Made by a program: the position numbers and the translations under genes
Shown: positions 1-12,000 of the stretch, in pieces
Numbering within the stretch: position 1 is the stretch's first letter
Layout of the letters: each line of letters begins with the position of its first letter
From: JBQTIM01 sp052388135
Lineage (GTDB): Bacteria > Elusimicrobiota > Elusimicrobia > FEN-1173
Assembly (NCBI GenBank): GCA_052388135.1
Contig: JBQTIM010000012.1
Location: forward strand, 1 to 21,684
Direction of reading: 5' to 3'
DNA length: 21,684 nucleotides
Notes under the pieces: generated by a model
Told to the model about the DNA's origin: nothing
The model's database searches: none
The model's input: the letters and a program-made list of their open reading frames with translations, nothing else

Positions 1-86
1 GCGTAGTCCTGTCGCGTGGTGTGCCGCTCCGCCGCGCGGGATGCGTCTGGGGCTCGGGGGACGGGATTGAGGCCGCACCTCCTCGC

Positions 87-3000
87 CTATCCCGCCGCCG
101 CGCCCGCCATCAAAGCCAAAACCAGCCGCAGGGGCCAAACCAGGTCCGGCGCGCCGGCGGCCCACAAAGCCAACCCGATGACCGCCGGTCCCAACTCAAA
201 CCACCAGGCCATGTCCAGGGCATACCAAGGACGATCTATCCACGTTCCGCCGCCCTGAGACATCCGCTCCTTTAATTCTCCGGCCAAGCGGTCCGCCTCA
301 CCATCCGCATCGTCTCTTGCAAGAGGAATTTTTTGCCCGAATATTTTCAACAGTTGAAAGGGATTTCGGACCTTTTCGGGATTGATGGTCAGGGTGACTT
401 TCCCCCCCCCATCATCGTAATGCGCTTCGGCCTCCGCTTTAGCCCCCGTGACAGGCCATTGGGTCGAAACCAGCACTTCTTCATACTTCGGACTTTCGTG
501 AATTGTTCTTTCCACCGGCCACCGCTGTCCGGTGATAAATGCGATCGTCTCGTCCATGGGCAGGCCGTGGAGGCGGGATCTCACTTGAGGATTGTTTAGA
601 GCTTCGGACTCGTAGAAAAACTCCACGGCCGGGAATTCCGTCAGCGAAAAATAGCCTCCTTGCGCCTGCTCAAGATCGTGGGCGTGAAAGTTCTCCTTCT
701 CCACCTGACGGATAACAACAAAGGATTTCCCGCTCGGCAAAACTCCGATATCCGCGACGAAACGGCTCGGCAGGTTATATCTGAGAGGAGACCCTGGCGT
801 GCCAGCATACAGAGTAATGCCCTCCAGCGGGCCCGCCTCATCGTAGGCAATGACTATGGCCTCCGTCAAAACGCTCTGCGCGTCCATATGCCTGGAATCG
901 TAATTGATGTGGATGGCATGATCCGTCCGCGGCAGTGTGCGGGGCTTGTAGTGGTAAGGACGGGATTCCCAGCCCGTCTGCGCGGGGTCGTCAATAATGC
1001 GGCTTGCCTCCTCGAACAATTCCCGCTGCGTGGGCGGCGAAAGCAGACCGGAAGGAGCCAGGGTGGGCGCGGCCCCGCTAGGTTCGGCGGGCCGGGACAG
1101 GGCCTCGTACTCCTCCAGCCGGCTCCGGAGTTCCGATTGAAGAGCGGCGATTTGGCCGGCCAAAGCGGGGTCTTCCGAGGCCGTCTGGCTATCCGATGAT
1201 TCCAGCGCCGAGCCGCCTGGGGGACGGTAGCCAAGGCGGTGGCGGAAAACCCGATCCGGATAGAGCATGTACAATACACCGTCCGCGACGTAAATCTGTT
1301 TGGCCGCGGTGAAGGCGTCCTCCGTCATGCCAAGCATGTCCGGGGTCAAGGAAGTCCCACGACCCAATAACCCATACTCCAAAATGGCCTTATGTTGTTG
1401 AAAGTCGTATATGTAAATGGTCCCTCTAGAAGCGGCTAAACTGCCCGGGTGTATTTGATATCCGGAACCGAAGTCCGTTGCGGTGATGGGATCCAGCGCC
1501 CGCCCGGCCTTTAGATCGTAACGAAGGACGCCTTTGTTAAGCGCAAAGTTTCCGGCGATATACAGGATTCCGTCCCGCACGACGATCTCCCCAGGCCTTT
1601 TAAGCTCCAATCGCCGGGGACCTCGGAAATGGTCGGCTGTTAGGGGCGGGAGCCGGCGATTTCTCTTTAAATTGTAACGCCGGATCGTGTTGGTTTCACC
1701 TTCGCTCACGTACAAGACCCCATCGGACACGGCCAAGCCCCCCACACGCCATCCTTGAGAAGATTCCGGGGCGAAAGAAATAGACCGGAGCCGTCTTCCG
1801 GCGCTAAGATGCCAACGTAAAATCTCGCGCCCGCCCGTAGCGATATACAACACGCCGTCGTACACGGCCAGCGCCGTGACATCGTCCCAGACTTCGAGGG
1901 GCGGCAACGGCTTGCCGACTTTCAGATCATACCGTCGTATCCAGCGCCGGGCCGGCTGTCCCGGCGCGGTTTCATAGCTATGGACATAAACGATTCCATC
2001 GGCTACGGTCATGACGCGCCCCGCATTGTGCTCACCAATTTGTATCGGCGGGAACCCCGGATCGGCCGGCTCCAGACCGGCTAAAAATTCCCCCAACTTC
2101 CGGCGGATGACCACGCCTTCGTCTCCGTCTCCCCCGTACAGCTGGACAAGAAGAGTGAACAAATCCGTGGGCCGGGTAAATCGTCTTTCGTCAAGGACGA
2201 GCGTGACCTCGTAATTGCCGCCCGACATTCCGCCCATAGAAACGTGCCCATGCTCAGAGGAACGGTGCTCGCGTGCAAATTCTTCCGGAGACAAACGATG
2301 GATGGTCACCTTCAACCTCGCTCCACCGTAACTCCAATCCCGCTGCCGCATGACGAAGGCGATGGCCTGGTCCATCTCGTCATTCGGCTCGGGCTTCGCT
2401 TGGGAGACCGCTCCGGCGCGCCGCTCTTTCAGGGCGTCCAGCCGGGCTTCCAGCTCCTCAATTTCATCCAACAGCCGCACGTGCTCCGCCGCGTCGGCGA
2501 TCTCGGCTTCCAGTTGTTCGGCGGACCGCGGTCCCTTCCCGAAAGAGTTGAACCGGTATTGCTCCGCCAACTCGCCGATCCGCGCCAAGGCTTCTTCTTC
2601 CGAGAGCACAACCAAGCGGGCTTTTACACCGCTGTCTTCGGCGTGGAGCGCCATCCGGGCCTGCTCCGCCGCGTCCTCCGTGGCCACGATGAGAACGACC
2701 GATGGTATTCCAGCCGATTTTGTAACCCCGATATCCCGTATGGGCACCCCGGCAAGGCTCCCCCATGCATAGCTTTCCGCTCCTTCATGGAAAAATTCGA
2801 TCCCCCGGAGCGTCGCGAGGGTGTCCGGTTGATAAGTAAAATTCATGCTCCAATCGGGACCCAAAAGCGCAACCATCCCTATGAAACTGCTCAGAGGGGA
2901 TGCCTTATAGGGGGCATCAATCTGCTGAGGGCCGTCTTCCATTTCAAAACCGGCCTCCACGGCCGTTTCAAGGAGGCGGTCGCGAGTTGGCGGGGCCAGG

Positions 3001-6000
3001 TCGGCGGCGCCTGAAGCGTCCCTTTCAGCCTGAAGCCGCGCCAACTCTTCTTCCAACTCGTCCCTTTTGTCTATACGCCAGAGGCGGGCTTCGATGGCCT
3101 CAATTTCGGCGTCCTGGGAGGCCAGGCGCTTATAGTCCAAGGCCTTCTCCGCAATAGATGGGGCTTCCACGGGCTTGGTCCAGATATGCAGGCCGCTCAC
3201 CTCGCTCGAAGCAACCATTGCCGAATCATCGCCTGAGAAGGAAACGTCTTTGAACAACCGAGCCGTATCAGCCGCCTCCACCGGGAGCAGAACGGGGCCT
3301 TCCGCGGAGTCTTCCATCCGACAGAACATGAGAGTGCCCGGCGGACCCGCCGTCATGCCTATAACGCGGCTGTCGGCCGTAAAATTGAGGCTGTCGATGA
3401 TTCCAAAAAACGGAACGGAGGCGAAAGGAGCTTTGCCGGGATGATGCTCACGGCCCTGGGCGTCTTTTAATTCCCACACGAGAAGCTTCCCTTTGCCGTC
3501 TTCAACGGCCGCCGCGGCTAAAAACCGGCCATCCGGGGACATTTTCGCGTCCTTGACGTCCTGGGCAAGGAAGGAATTTTGGAACAATATCGTTTCAAAC
3601 AACTTGGCAGGGTCCGAAATGTCGTAAAGGACCATGAGATGGCGGCCTGTTTCTCGGGGCGAAAACACCGCCAAGCGCCGGCCATCCGCCGAAGGGGCGA
3701 CTATCGGATTCGGGATGACTCCCAAGTCGGCCTTATAATCGACAAGCGGAGCCGCCTGCAGAACCTGTTTTAAATCGCGATACCGGCCAGCGGCGTCCTT
3801 AATTTGATAGACACGCACCGAGATTCCGTCGCACATAAAAAGATACCGGCCGTCGCCCGAAAAAAGGGCCTGCCGATTCCCGACCCTCACGACAGAATCT
3901 CCAAAGGCATCTTCCGCGTCCCGATACCGGCCCTGATCGTCCTTCATTTCATAGATGTGCGTCTTATTGGCGCCCGTATGGAGGATCAGAAAGCGGCCGT
4001 TGGAACTGATACTCAGCCTGTAGAAGCCCTCAGGGTGCCCGACACCGGCGCCCTCGTGCTCTCCGCTCGCTCCAAGCGGATCTCCCGTGGAGACGTCAAA
4101 AAGCCGGATACGGCCCTCATTATCCACGGCCGCCACCCTCCGTCCATCGGGGAATATCTGAACGGCTTTCGCCGGCTGATCGATCACAGTGTCCGCGTCC
4201 GGCAAGGGGTCACCGCCAAGGCCGCGAAGCCAGCCGGAAATGCCGGGGACGGCCGAAGAAGCCAAGCTCAAAGCGGCGGCCGGCTGAGGAGCGCGGTGGA
4301 GCTGATTTCCCAAGCGATCCCAAGCCTGGGACACCGGGATAACTTCCAGATGACTATATGTCTCCATCTTCAAACCCTGGGAGACCTCGTTTTGATAATA
4401 CTCGTCGGAGACGACTATCCATGTGGTGAAGTTTCCTATCACGATGTCCAGGACCTCGGGGCCGGGAATTTGTGCGGACGGGAAACTTTCTATCACATTT
4501 TGCTCGTCTTTCTTTTTTCCCCGAATCTTGACTCCCTTAAGTTGATCTTGATCGTATTGGATGATAAATTTTTCACTGATCCATGCTCCTCCGGCGTCTT
4601 GCTCTGTATAGGTCCCCTCTATGGCGTCGGACAGGCCGGGAGTCATTGACAACCATCTAATGGCGCTGCTCTGCCCTTCCCGCAAGAGCTGCTCTTTGGG
4701 AGGCAATGCGAGCGTTCGGAGGGGTACAGCCGTGGCGGCCGGCAAGACGACGCCCAGGTCGCCCCATCCCGCTTCGCCAAGCTCTTCCAGCGCCTCGATC
4801 AGACGGTCCAATGCCGCATGCCCCTGGGAATCAAGGGCCACCTGCCGCTTGGGCAGGCGATTCAGCGCTTCCGCCAGTTCGGCCGGGGTCATGTCCGGGG
4901 ACAACCTCCACCATATCTCATCTCCTTGCACATCCCAGACCGTGTTTTGGGTCTCAAAGTTCTCCGGGCGGTCATAGCCGCCGACCGTCACCCCGCCGAC
5001 GGGATATGAATATTCTCCGACCATCCACATTCCGCCCCAAAGCAACCCGTCCAAGTATCGCGCAACGCCGGCCAGTCCCCCTCCGACCGGAGCCTCCGCT
5101 CGCGCGGCCAGTTCCCGGACTTTGCCGCGGATGGAATCTTTTTGTTCCGGCGTGAGACCATCGGAGGAGTAAGTTTCGAGGAAGGCCTTTAAAAGTTCAC
5201 GGGCGTCGAATTCTCCGGGTTCAAAAAAGAAATTGAGCCCAATTCTCCCGAATCCCCGTTCGTTGCCTGGGATACGATGGTTATTGATGTTGAGAAGTGG
5301 GACAACATGGATGGATTCGTTGCCTGGGAGCCACCGTCCGCCCTCTATGAAGGCGACGGCTTCCCGCAAGGCATCCTCTCCCTCCACCACGGCCGGCGGC
5401 GGATGGTGGAGGCGCTTCCTTATGGATTCGCGGTTTAAAGCCTGGGACTTGGACAGTGCCTGAACCGTTTTCAGACGACGGTATGGATACGCATCACGGT
5501 CCCAGGGGATTTGCTTGCCGTCTTCCGTGACCATGGTGAACTTGCCGTCGTCCGTGATGATGAAGTCTTGAATGATGGAAGTCACATCACGCGGCCCATT
5601 AGGATCATTAAACGTGGAGCCTCCGTTTGATCCGCCTGGCTTGAATTGAAACCCCAGCAGTTTTGCTCCGCTTGAATCGTATTTCAGGCTAAACTCATGC
5701 TTTTCCCAAACCGCGACACGGATCTGAACCCTATTGGAAATAACGAGGTCATCCCCATCCGCGGCGAAATACAACACGGCCCCAGACGGACCCAAGTCCG
5801 AGGGCGAATTCTTCTTATGGGCTCCGGCCGCCACGAGATCATCGGTGAGCGTTTGCCGCGAAGGAAATACGGCGTTCCATGCCGGGACGGCGGAGCGTTC
5901 TTCGCTGTGGGCGGCCAGCGCATCCCGTTCTTCTTTCATTTTCGCCAGGCGGGCTTCCAGGCGTTCCCGGATGTCCAGGCGGCTCAGCTGGTGCGTGACA

Positions 6001-9000
6001 GACATGATTTCGGCCTCGACGGCGGTGACTTGGGCTTCCAGCTCCTGCCGGGCGGCGGCTCCCTCGGCGCTGTCGGCTCGGGCGTCGAGGAGGCGCGCTT
6101 TCTGGAAACGCCTGTTCCCGATGTCCACCACCCACACGTTTCCTTGAAGATCAAAGGCAATATTCCATGGACCATTAAATTCGCCGGGTTCGCTGCCTGA
6201 ACCGCCGAACATATTGAAGAATAAAACGTCATGCTGAGGATCGTAGACGTGAACAAAATCCTGCTGAGAATCCGTGATCCAAATCCGGTCGTAGGGATCC
6301 ACAGCCAAACCCGTGTAGAGGGATAATTGTCCCACTGGCATGGCCGTCTTTTCGACCACCGCCCACTTGCCCGTGCTAGGATCCCGAACCTGGAGCCTGC
6401 GGTTGCCGACATCGGCCACCCAGACGCGGTCCCGGGAGTCTATGGCGATGGCCTTAGGCACTTCAAACTGCCCCGGCTCCGATCCTCGTTCACCTTCGTG
6501 GGTCCAGGTGTCGGCGTCCAGATCGCCGAACTGGACGCGGTGGTCCCTGGTGTCGACCACCCAAGCCTTGCCCTGGGAATCGAAGGCGATTCCGCGCGGC
6601 TCGTTGAACCTTCCCGCAGCGATCCCCGCCATCCCCCGCGTCGCCCAGCGCTGGTCCTCAGGAAGCGACGGGTCGTATATCTCGATGCGATGATTGCCGC
6701 TGTTGGCGATCACCGCCCGTCCCCGGGGGTCTATGGCGACGCCTACGGGGAATCTTAATTTCCCTTCCGTACCGCCTTCTCCCCCAATGACGTCTAAAGG
6801 AGAATTCGTATCGGCTCCGAAAATATGAACTTTTTGCTGATTGCCGTCCGTGACCCAATACAGACCGTTCTTATCAAACGCCAGGCTTTCCGGACGGGAT
6901 AGCGAGTCGGGAAACGGCACGGTCTCCCACGGGGAAAGCGAGGGCGGCTGGAGAGGACGATGCAACCGAGGCCGCAAATCGGAGCGGCCGCTCGCTTCGG
7001 ATTCAGACAGGACCCTCACCCATTCAACATCGGCCAGATCCGGATAGGACCGGACGAATTCATCTTTTTTGTCGTCGGCCAGAATGAAGGCGATGGCATG
7101 GGATCCACCCTCCGCGAAGACAACCACGTCTCGGATAAAATCGGTCACAACCGCGGCCAGGGAGCTATCGGGGACGCTGAAAGTGATTTGAGAAACCCCA
7201 TCGTCTGCCCGACGGAGGAAAATTACGGATTCCTTGCGTTCGCCTGAACCGCTTGTGTCGTCGCCGATATGCGTCAACCACAAAGAATTAACAGCGTCTT
7301 TTTTGATCTCAAACCTGTTCGCCGGGGGTAAAGAGTCCGCCGTTTCCCGGGCGGCCTTCTCCAACTCGTCCACTTTCGGAAGGCGGAGGAAAGACGGGGA
7401 CTTAGCCTCCGTCATCAGAGCGGCTCGACGGATGAGAAGTTCTTCCCGGGATCTTCCCAGTTCCGCCAGCCGCTCTTTCAGCTCGCGCCGGCGGCGGTCG
7501 GAGGACGTCTCCAGGAACCGGAGATCTTGCGCGGCGATCCAGGCTTCAATCAGTTCGGACGCCGGGGTGAGATCGGCCTGCCGGAGGAGAGGGACGACGC
7601 TTTCCAGGAAAGACCTAAAAAAGCCGGCGAAGCCCGAACGGTCCCGCCATGATTCGGGAGAGATTTCCAGGCTTTCCAGGAAAGTCGTCAATTCGGCGGT
7701 CTTTTTTTCTACGAAACCGCGCAGGCCGGAGAAAAGCGTGAGGAGGCCGATGATTTGCTCCATGTGGAAGGCCTTGGCCCACCAATCCAACGCGCTCACG
7801 TCGTCTCGGGGCGGGAAGGGGCTCTTCGCCAGAAATTCTTCCCGGGAAGATTCGTCGTCCAAAACCTCCCCGGGCCATTGGACGTCGTGAAGGATGATGG
7901 TTTGGATGGAGGTTTGGAGTTCTTGAAGCGCCGCCAGGTTTTCGCCGGAATGGGCGGGGCCTTTGGCGGGATCGCCGCGTTTTTCGCGGACGACGCCTAC
8001 CACCTGGTGGATCTCTTTCAGAATGAAAATCTGCTCCATTTTTTCCGCGAAGGAAAGGATGTCCCAGTCCCTCTTTTGATCCTGGGCCAGCTCGCCCAGG
8101 CGGCGGATTTGGTTGGCCACGCCGTTGCCGATGGTGTTGGTCTGAAGGGCCCGCAGGAGGCGGTCTATCTCCTCCACGCCGGTGCGCGGCTCCCGCACCA
8201 CGGGGAGGTCCTGCACCAGCATTCCCTCGCCGCCCAGAAGAGAAAGGACCGCGTCTTTGGACAGGTCCCGGTTCCGGACGGCTTCCTCGTTCCACAGCCC
8301 CGCTTCTTTGAAAGCTTCTTTAAAGTTATTCGTCCATCTCGCCCTCTCCGAGGGGCTTCCTCGCCGGGTGAACCAGGCCAGGTAGGCGTCCAAAAGGAGC
8401 TCCTGGGGCAACCTCTCGGGGTTAAGGGCGGCGTCGGAAGCCCAATAGTCCCGAATGTAGCGGACGATGTCTTTGTGGACCCGCAGGGTCGGCGCCCGGG
8501 GGAAAGCCTTGGGGTCTTCCCGCAGGCGTCGGCGCACCGCTTGCTCCACGCCCAGCAGGCCCCGCCAGGCGCCGTCCTCTTCCCGGGGCGGCTCGCCCAT
8601 GACCCGGGGGTTGACGCCCAGCCCCTTCTTGCCGCCGGCCTTGGCCATGTAGCCCAACTGCCTTTGGGGCGGCAGAGGATCGAACCACAGGAGAGGGTAG
8701 CGTTCCCACAGTTCGTCCGAGAGGTTCTTGACGTGGAAACCGGGCTTGAAGGGGTTCATGTCGAAAATCAGCCCGAAGCCGTCTTCGGCCCTCAGGATGC
8801 CGCCGGCGGGGACGGGCATTTCCCGCTGCTGGGCCACCTCGTTGAACAGGGCGTTGACGGACGGCGGCGCTTGGTTGAGCTCCTCCACCGCGCCGATTTT
8901 CCCCAGGCCCATGGCCCGGGGGAGCATCTTGTGGGTGAACCCCGTCTGGCCGGGCACGCCGCCTTCGCCGATGTGGGGCTCGAAGGCCACCTGTTCCTTG

Positions 9001-12000
9001 CGGGTGTCCGACTTCATGGCGATGGTCTCGCGCTCGGGGCCGGAGAGATAGGTTTGGATGAGCTCGGTCAGCGTGCTTTTGCCGGCGCCCTGTTCCCCCA
9101 CGAAGAACACGCCGCCCCGGAGGGCTATAAATTGAAGGGCCCGGTAGAACAGGAGGGCGTTTTCCGGCACCTCCACGAATTCCTCCAGGGCCCGGGGCCA
9201 CTTGTCGCGGCGGGCCTCGGCGTCAGCGTGGAGGCGTATCTCCACCGGGCTCCATCGGGAGTCGGGGTTTCCCGCCTCGTCCAAAGGCTGGACCCGCAGG
9301 ACGTCTCCGTGAAGAGAAAGGGACCCTTCCCCCATGAGCGGGAAGCCCGCGGACGTCTCCCGCGCGGCGAAATCCGCGAAATCCCTTTGCACCGACGCCC
9401 AGGTGTTGTTGCGGTCGTCGTGGCCTTGGAAGCTGAAGTAGGCCTGAACGATGGACCAGGGCCTCTTTTCCCGGTCGGCCGGAAAGCGTATGAAATGCTG
9501 GAGAATGTTTTGAATGACGCGGGGCGAGGGCGCCCGGCGGTAGAGGAGGCCGGGCTTGTTGGCGGGCGCGAAGGAGTCATCGGCCAAAAGCCGCCAGTCG
9601 GCCTTGATCTTTTGTATTTGCTCGCCGTCATAGCCCAGGAACAGGAGCCTCTCGTCCACGGCCGCCTTGACCAGCAGGCGGATATCACTTTCCAGTTTTT
9701 CCTCAAAGACTTCGCGGTCGGAGGCGGGTCCGGCCGGGTCGTAGGCGCCGTGTTCCCGGGCGTACTCCAATGCCAGCTCTCTTTGCAAGACAACCTCCTC
9801 CTCCGGGGACTGCCAGTGGAAGGGCACGGCGCGTTCGCGTTCCTGCATGGCGTCGTCCGGCGTGCGGGAGGAGGCAGCGATGCCGCTGCGAGCCTCGTTG
9901 GAGGCGGCGAAAACCCGGGCCCGAGGGTGGTTGGGTTCCTGGGATTCGCGCGTGCCGCGCTCCGTCCGGCGGGTCCAGTTGTGGGTGCGGTTGGCCAGGG
10001 AGCCTTTCAGGCTCTGCCAGGTGCTTTCCTTAATCTTGTTGACCTCGTCCACGAAAATGATCCCGCCGTAATGGAGCACACGGGCCATGTCGCTGGGGAG
10101 GTGTTCGCTGACGAAGGGTTCCTTGAGGCCGATGGCCCGATAGTGGTCCAGGTCCTCCGGGTCCAGGCCTTCGTTGCCGGCCACGAAATAGAAAGGCTCG
10201 TTCATGAGGGAAGCCAGGGCGCGGGCCATGGTGCCTTTTCCCAGGCCCGGCTCGCCGGTGAGGTGGATGAATTTTCCCTCCCGTTCCTGGGCGGGATCGG
10301 CGTAGTCTTCCACGGAGAGAACGTGGAGGACGCTCCACGAGCCGCGGCCGCGCTCCAGGATAAGGAAGCGGCGGCCGTCCCGCAGGACAAGGCGGTTTTC
10401 GTCCAGGGATTTGATCTGGAGGACGGCGGGGTTTTCCACGGCGGCGGCTTCCACCGGGGAGAAGTCTCCGTTCCAGGAAAGGGACAAGCCGCCGCTATCG
10501 TCCGTCCTCCACCGGAGGCCCTCCCGGTTTCCATAATAAGCTTCAGCCCCTTCTCCGGCTCTTTCCGCGGGCGCGTCCGTGGATGAGAACAAGGCGGCAG
10601 ACGTCCATTGCTGGGTTCCGTCCCGCCTCAGAATTTCCAGATCGCGCCCCGCGGCCGGCCGGAGCATGTACCGGCCGTCCGGCGAACCGCTGGTGAAGGA
10701 CATGCCTTCCCGGTAGGCGGCCTGCATCATCCGCAAAAGCTGGGCTTCGTTGGCGTTGGTGTCCGGGACCGTAGTCTTGGGCGTCTGGGGACCGCCGGGG
10801 CCCCGTTCCCAGCTCAGCTCCACGACCCCTTGGTCCGTGGGGCGCTGAAAGACCAGGAAGGACCGGCCTCCTCTTTCCTCCGTATAGAAATGGCGGTAGC
10901 GGCCGATGCGCTTGAGCGTGTTCCGCGCGGGGACGGGCATGGAGTCGCCGTAAACGTCCGTCCCGCCGGGTTGGAGAACCGCCCGGGCCATGGCCAGGAG
11001 GCCGCGGGTGGACAGGTTGAAAGGCACGTGGCCGGCCGCGATGCCCAAGACCGCCGAGACGCCGAAAGGCAGAGTCCAGGACGGGTCCGCCATACCGAAA
11101 AACGCGGAGCCGGCGGGCAGGAGCCCGTGGAAGAGCACGCCCAAAAAGCCGAAGCGGACGATGCGGCGCAGCAAATTGACGTTTTGAACGGGGACCAGCA
11201 CCCGCCGACCGTCCGCCGTGCGGCTCCAGCGGTAAAGGTCGCCTTTGGCGTGGAGGGCCGCGAAGAAGACGAATTGGACGCCAAGGTTGGCCGCCACGCC
11301 CAGCCAGCCGGCCTGGGGAAGGAAATAACCCAGGGTCATGGCCACGGCGCTTTCCAGCACGCCCGCCAAGACGGCGGCGGTTTTGTGATAGCCTCGTTCC
11401 AACAGAGGACGATAGATGAACCTGGCGAAGAGAGGCGACATGGCGGGCGTTTTCGCGAAATAGGCGTTGGACAATGGCTCCACCCAGTCCTTCAATGATT
11501 CCAAAGTCCGTTCCGGCAAGGCGTCCAAGGGCCGCGGAAGGATAATTTCCTCCTCTTCATGCTCGGCCAGGGACTTCGCCAGAAGCCGCTCATCTCCCAT
11601 AGGCACGAAGCGGAGGATGATGCCGTTTTGGCGGGCCAATTCTTTGGTCGCCTGCACTTGGTCCCGCTGGCCGTCCCCCACGTCTTCGTCGGACAGGACG
11701 AACAAGATGCGCTCCGCACGCTCGGCGCCTTCGTCCTCGGCGTTGATCAGGCGCCGGACGTAGATATCCAAGCTTTCGGCGTAGTTGGTCCCACCCTCGG
11801 TGTGGAATTCCTTCAACAAGTTATAGATGATCCGCGGCTTTTGGTGGCCTACCAGGGGTTCCTTGGTGGTTTCGTGGGTCACGTAGGTCTTGTTGTCGTC
11901 GGAGAAGAACCCGACTTCGAAAGGAATGGGCTGGTAGCCTTCGCTTTCAAGCTGCTCGTTCAGGTTGAACAGGACCTCCAAAAGAACGAGGACCGTGAGC

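Noticed and set aside
64..86. AGGAGG just after the giant gene's stop as a ribosome-binding site for another minus-strand gene
   Set aside because: No ATG, GTG or TTG lies at a suitable distance within the visible 86 bases.
1..89. Read-through of the giant gene's TAG, since the frame stays open to the window edge
   Set aside because: Twenty-eight further open codons are expected by chance in GC-rich DNA. The sequence is Arg/Pro-rich, and the hydrophobic tail before TAG looks like a natural end.
7755..10586. Open frame of 943 codons on the plus strand within the giant gene
   Set aside because: It lies opposite the AAA+ coding region, where the minus strand shows complete Walker and sensor motifs. 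The plus-strand product has no recognisable domain.
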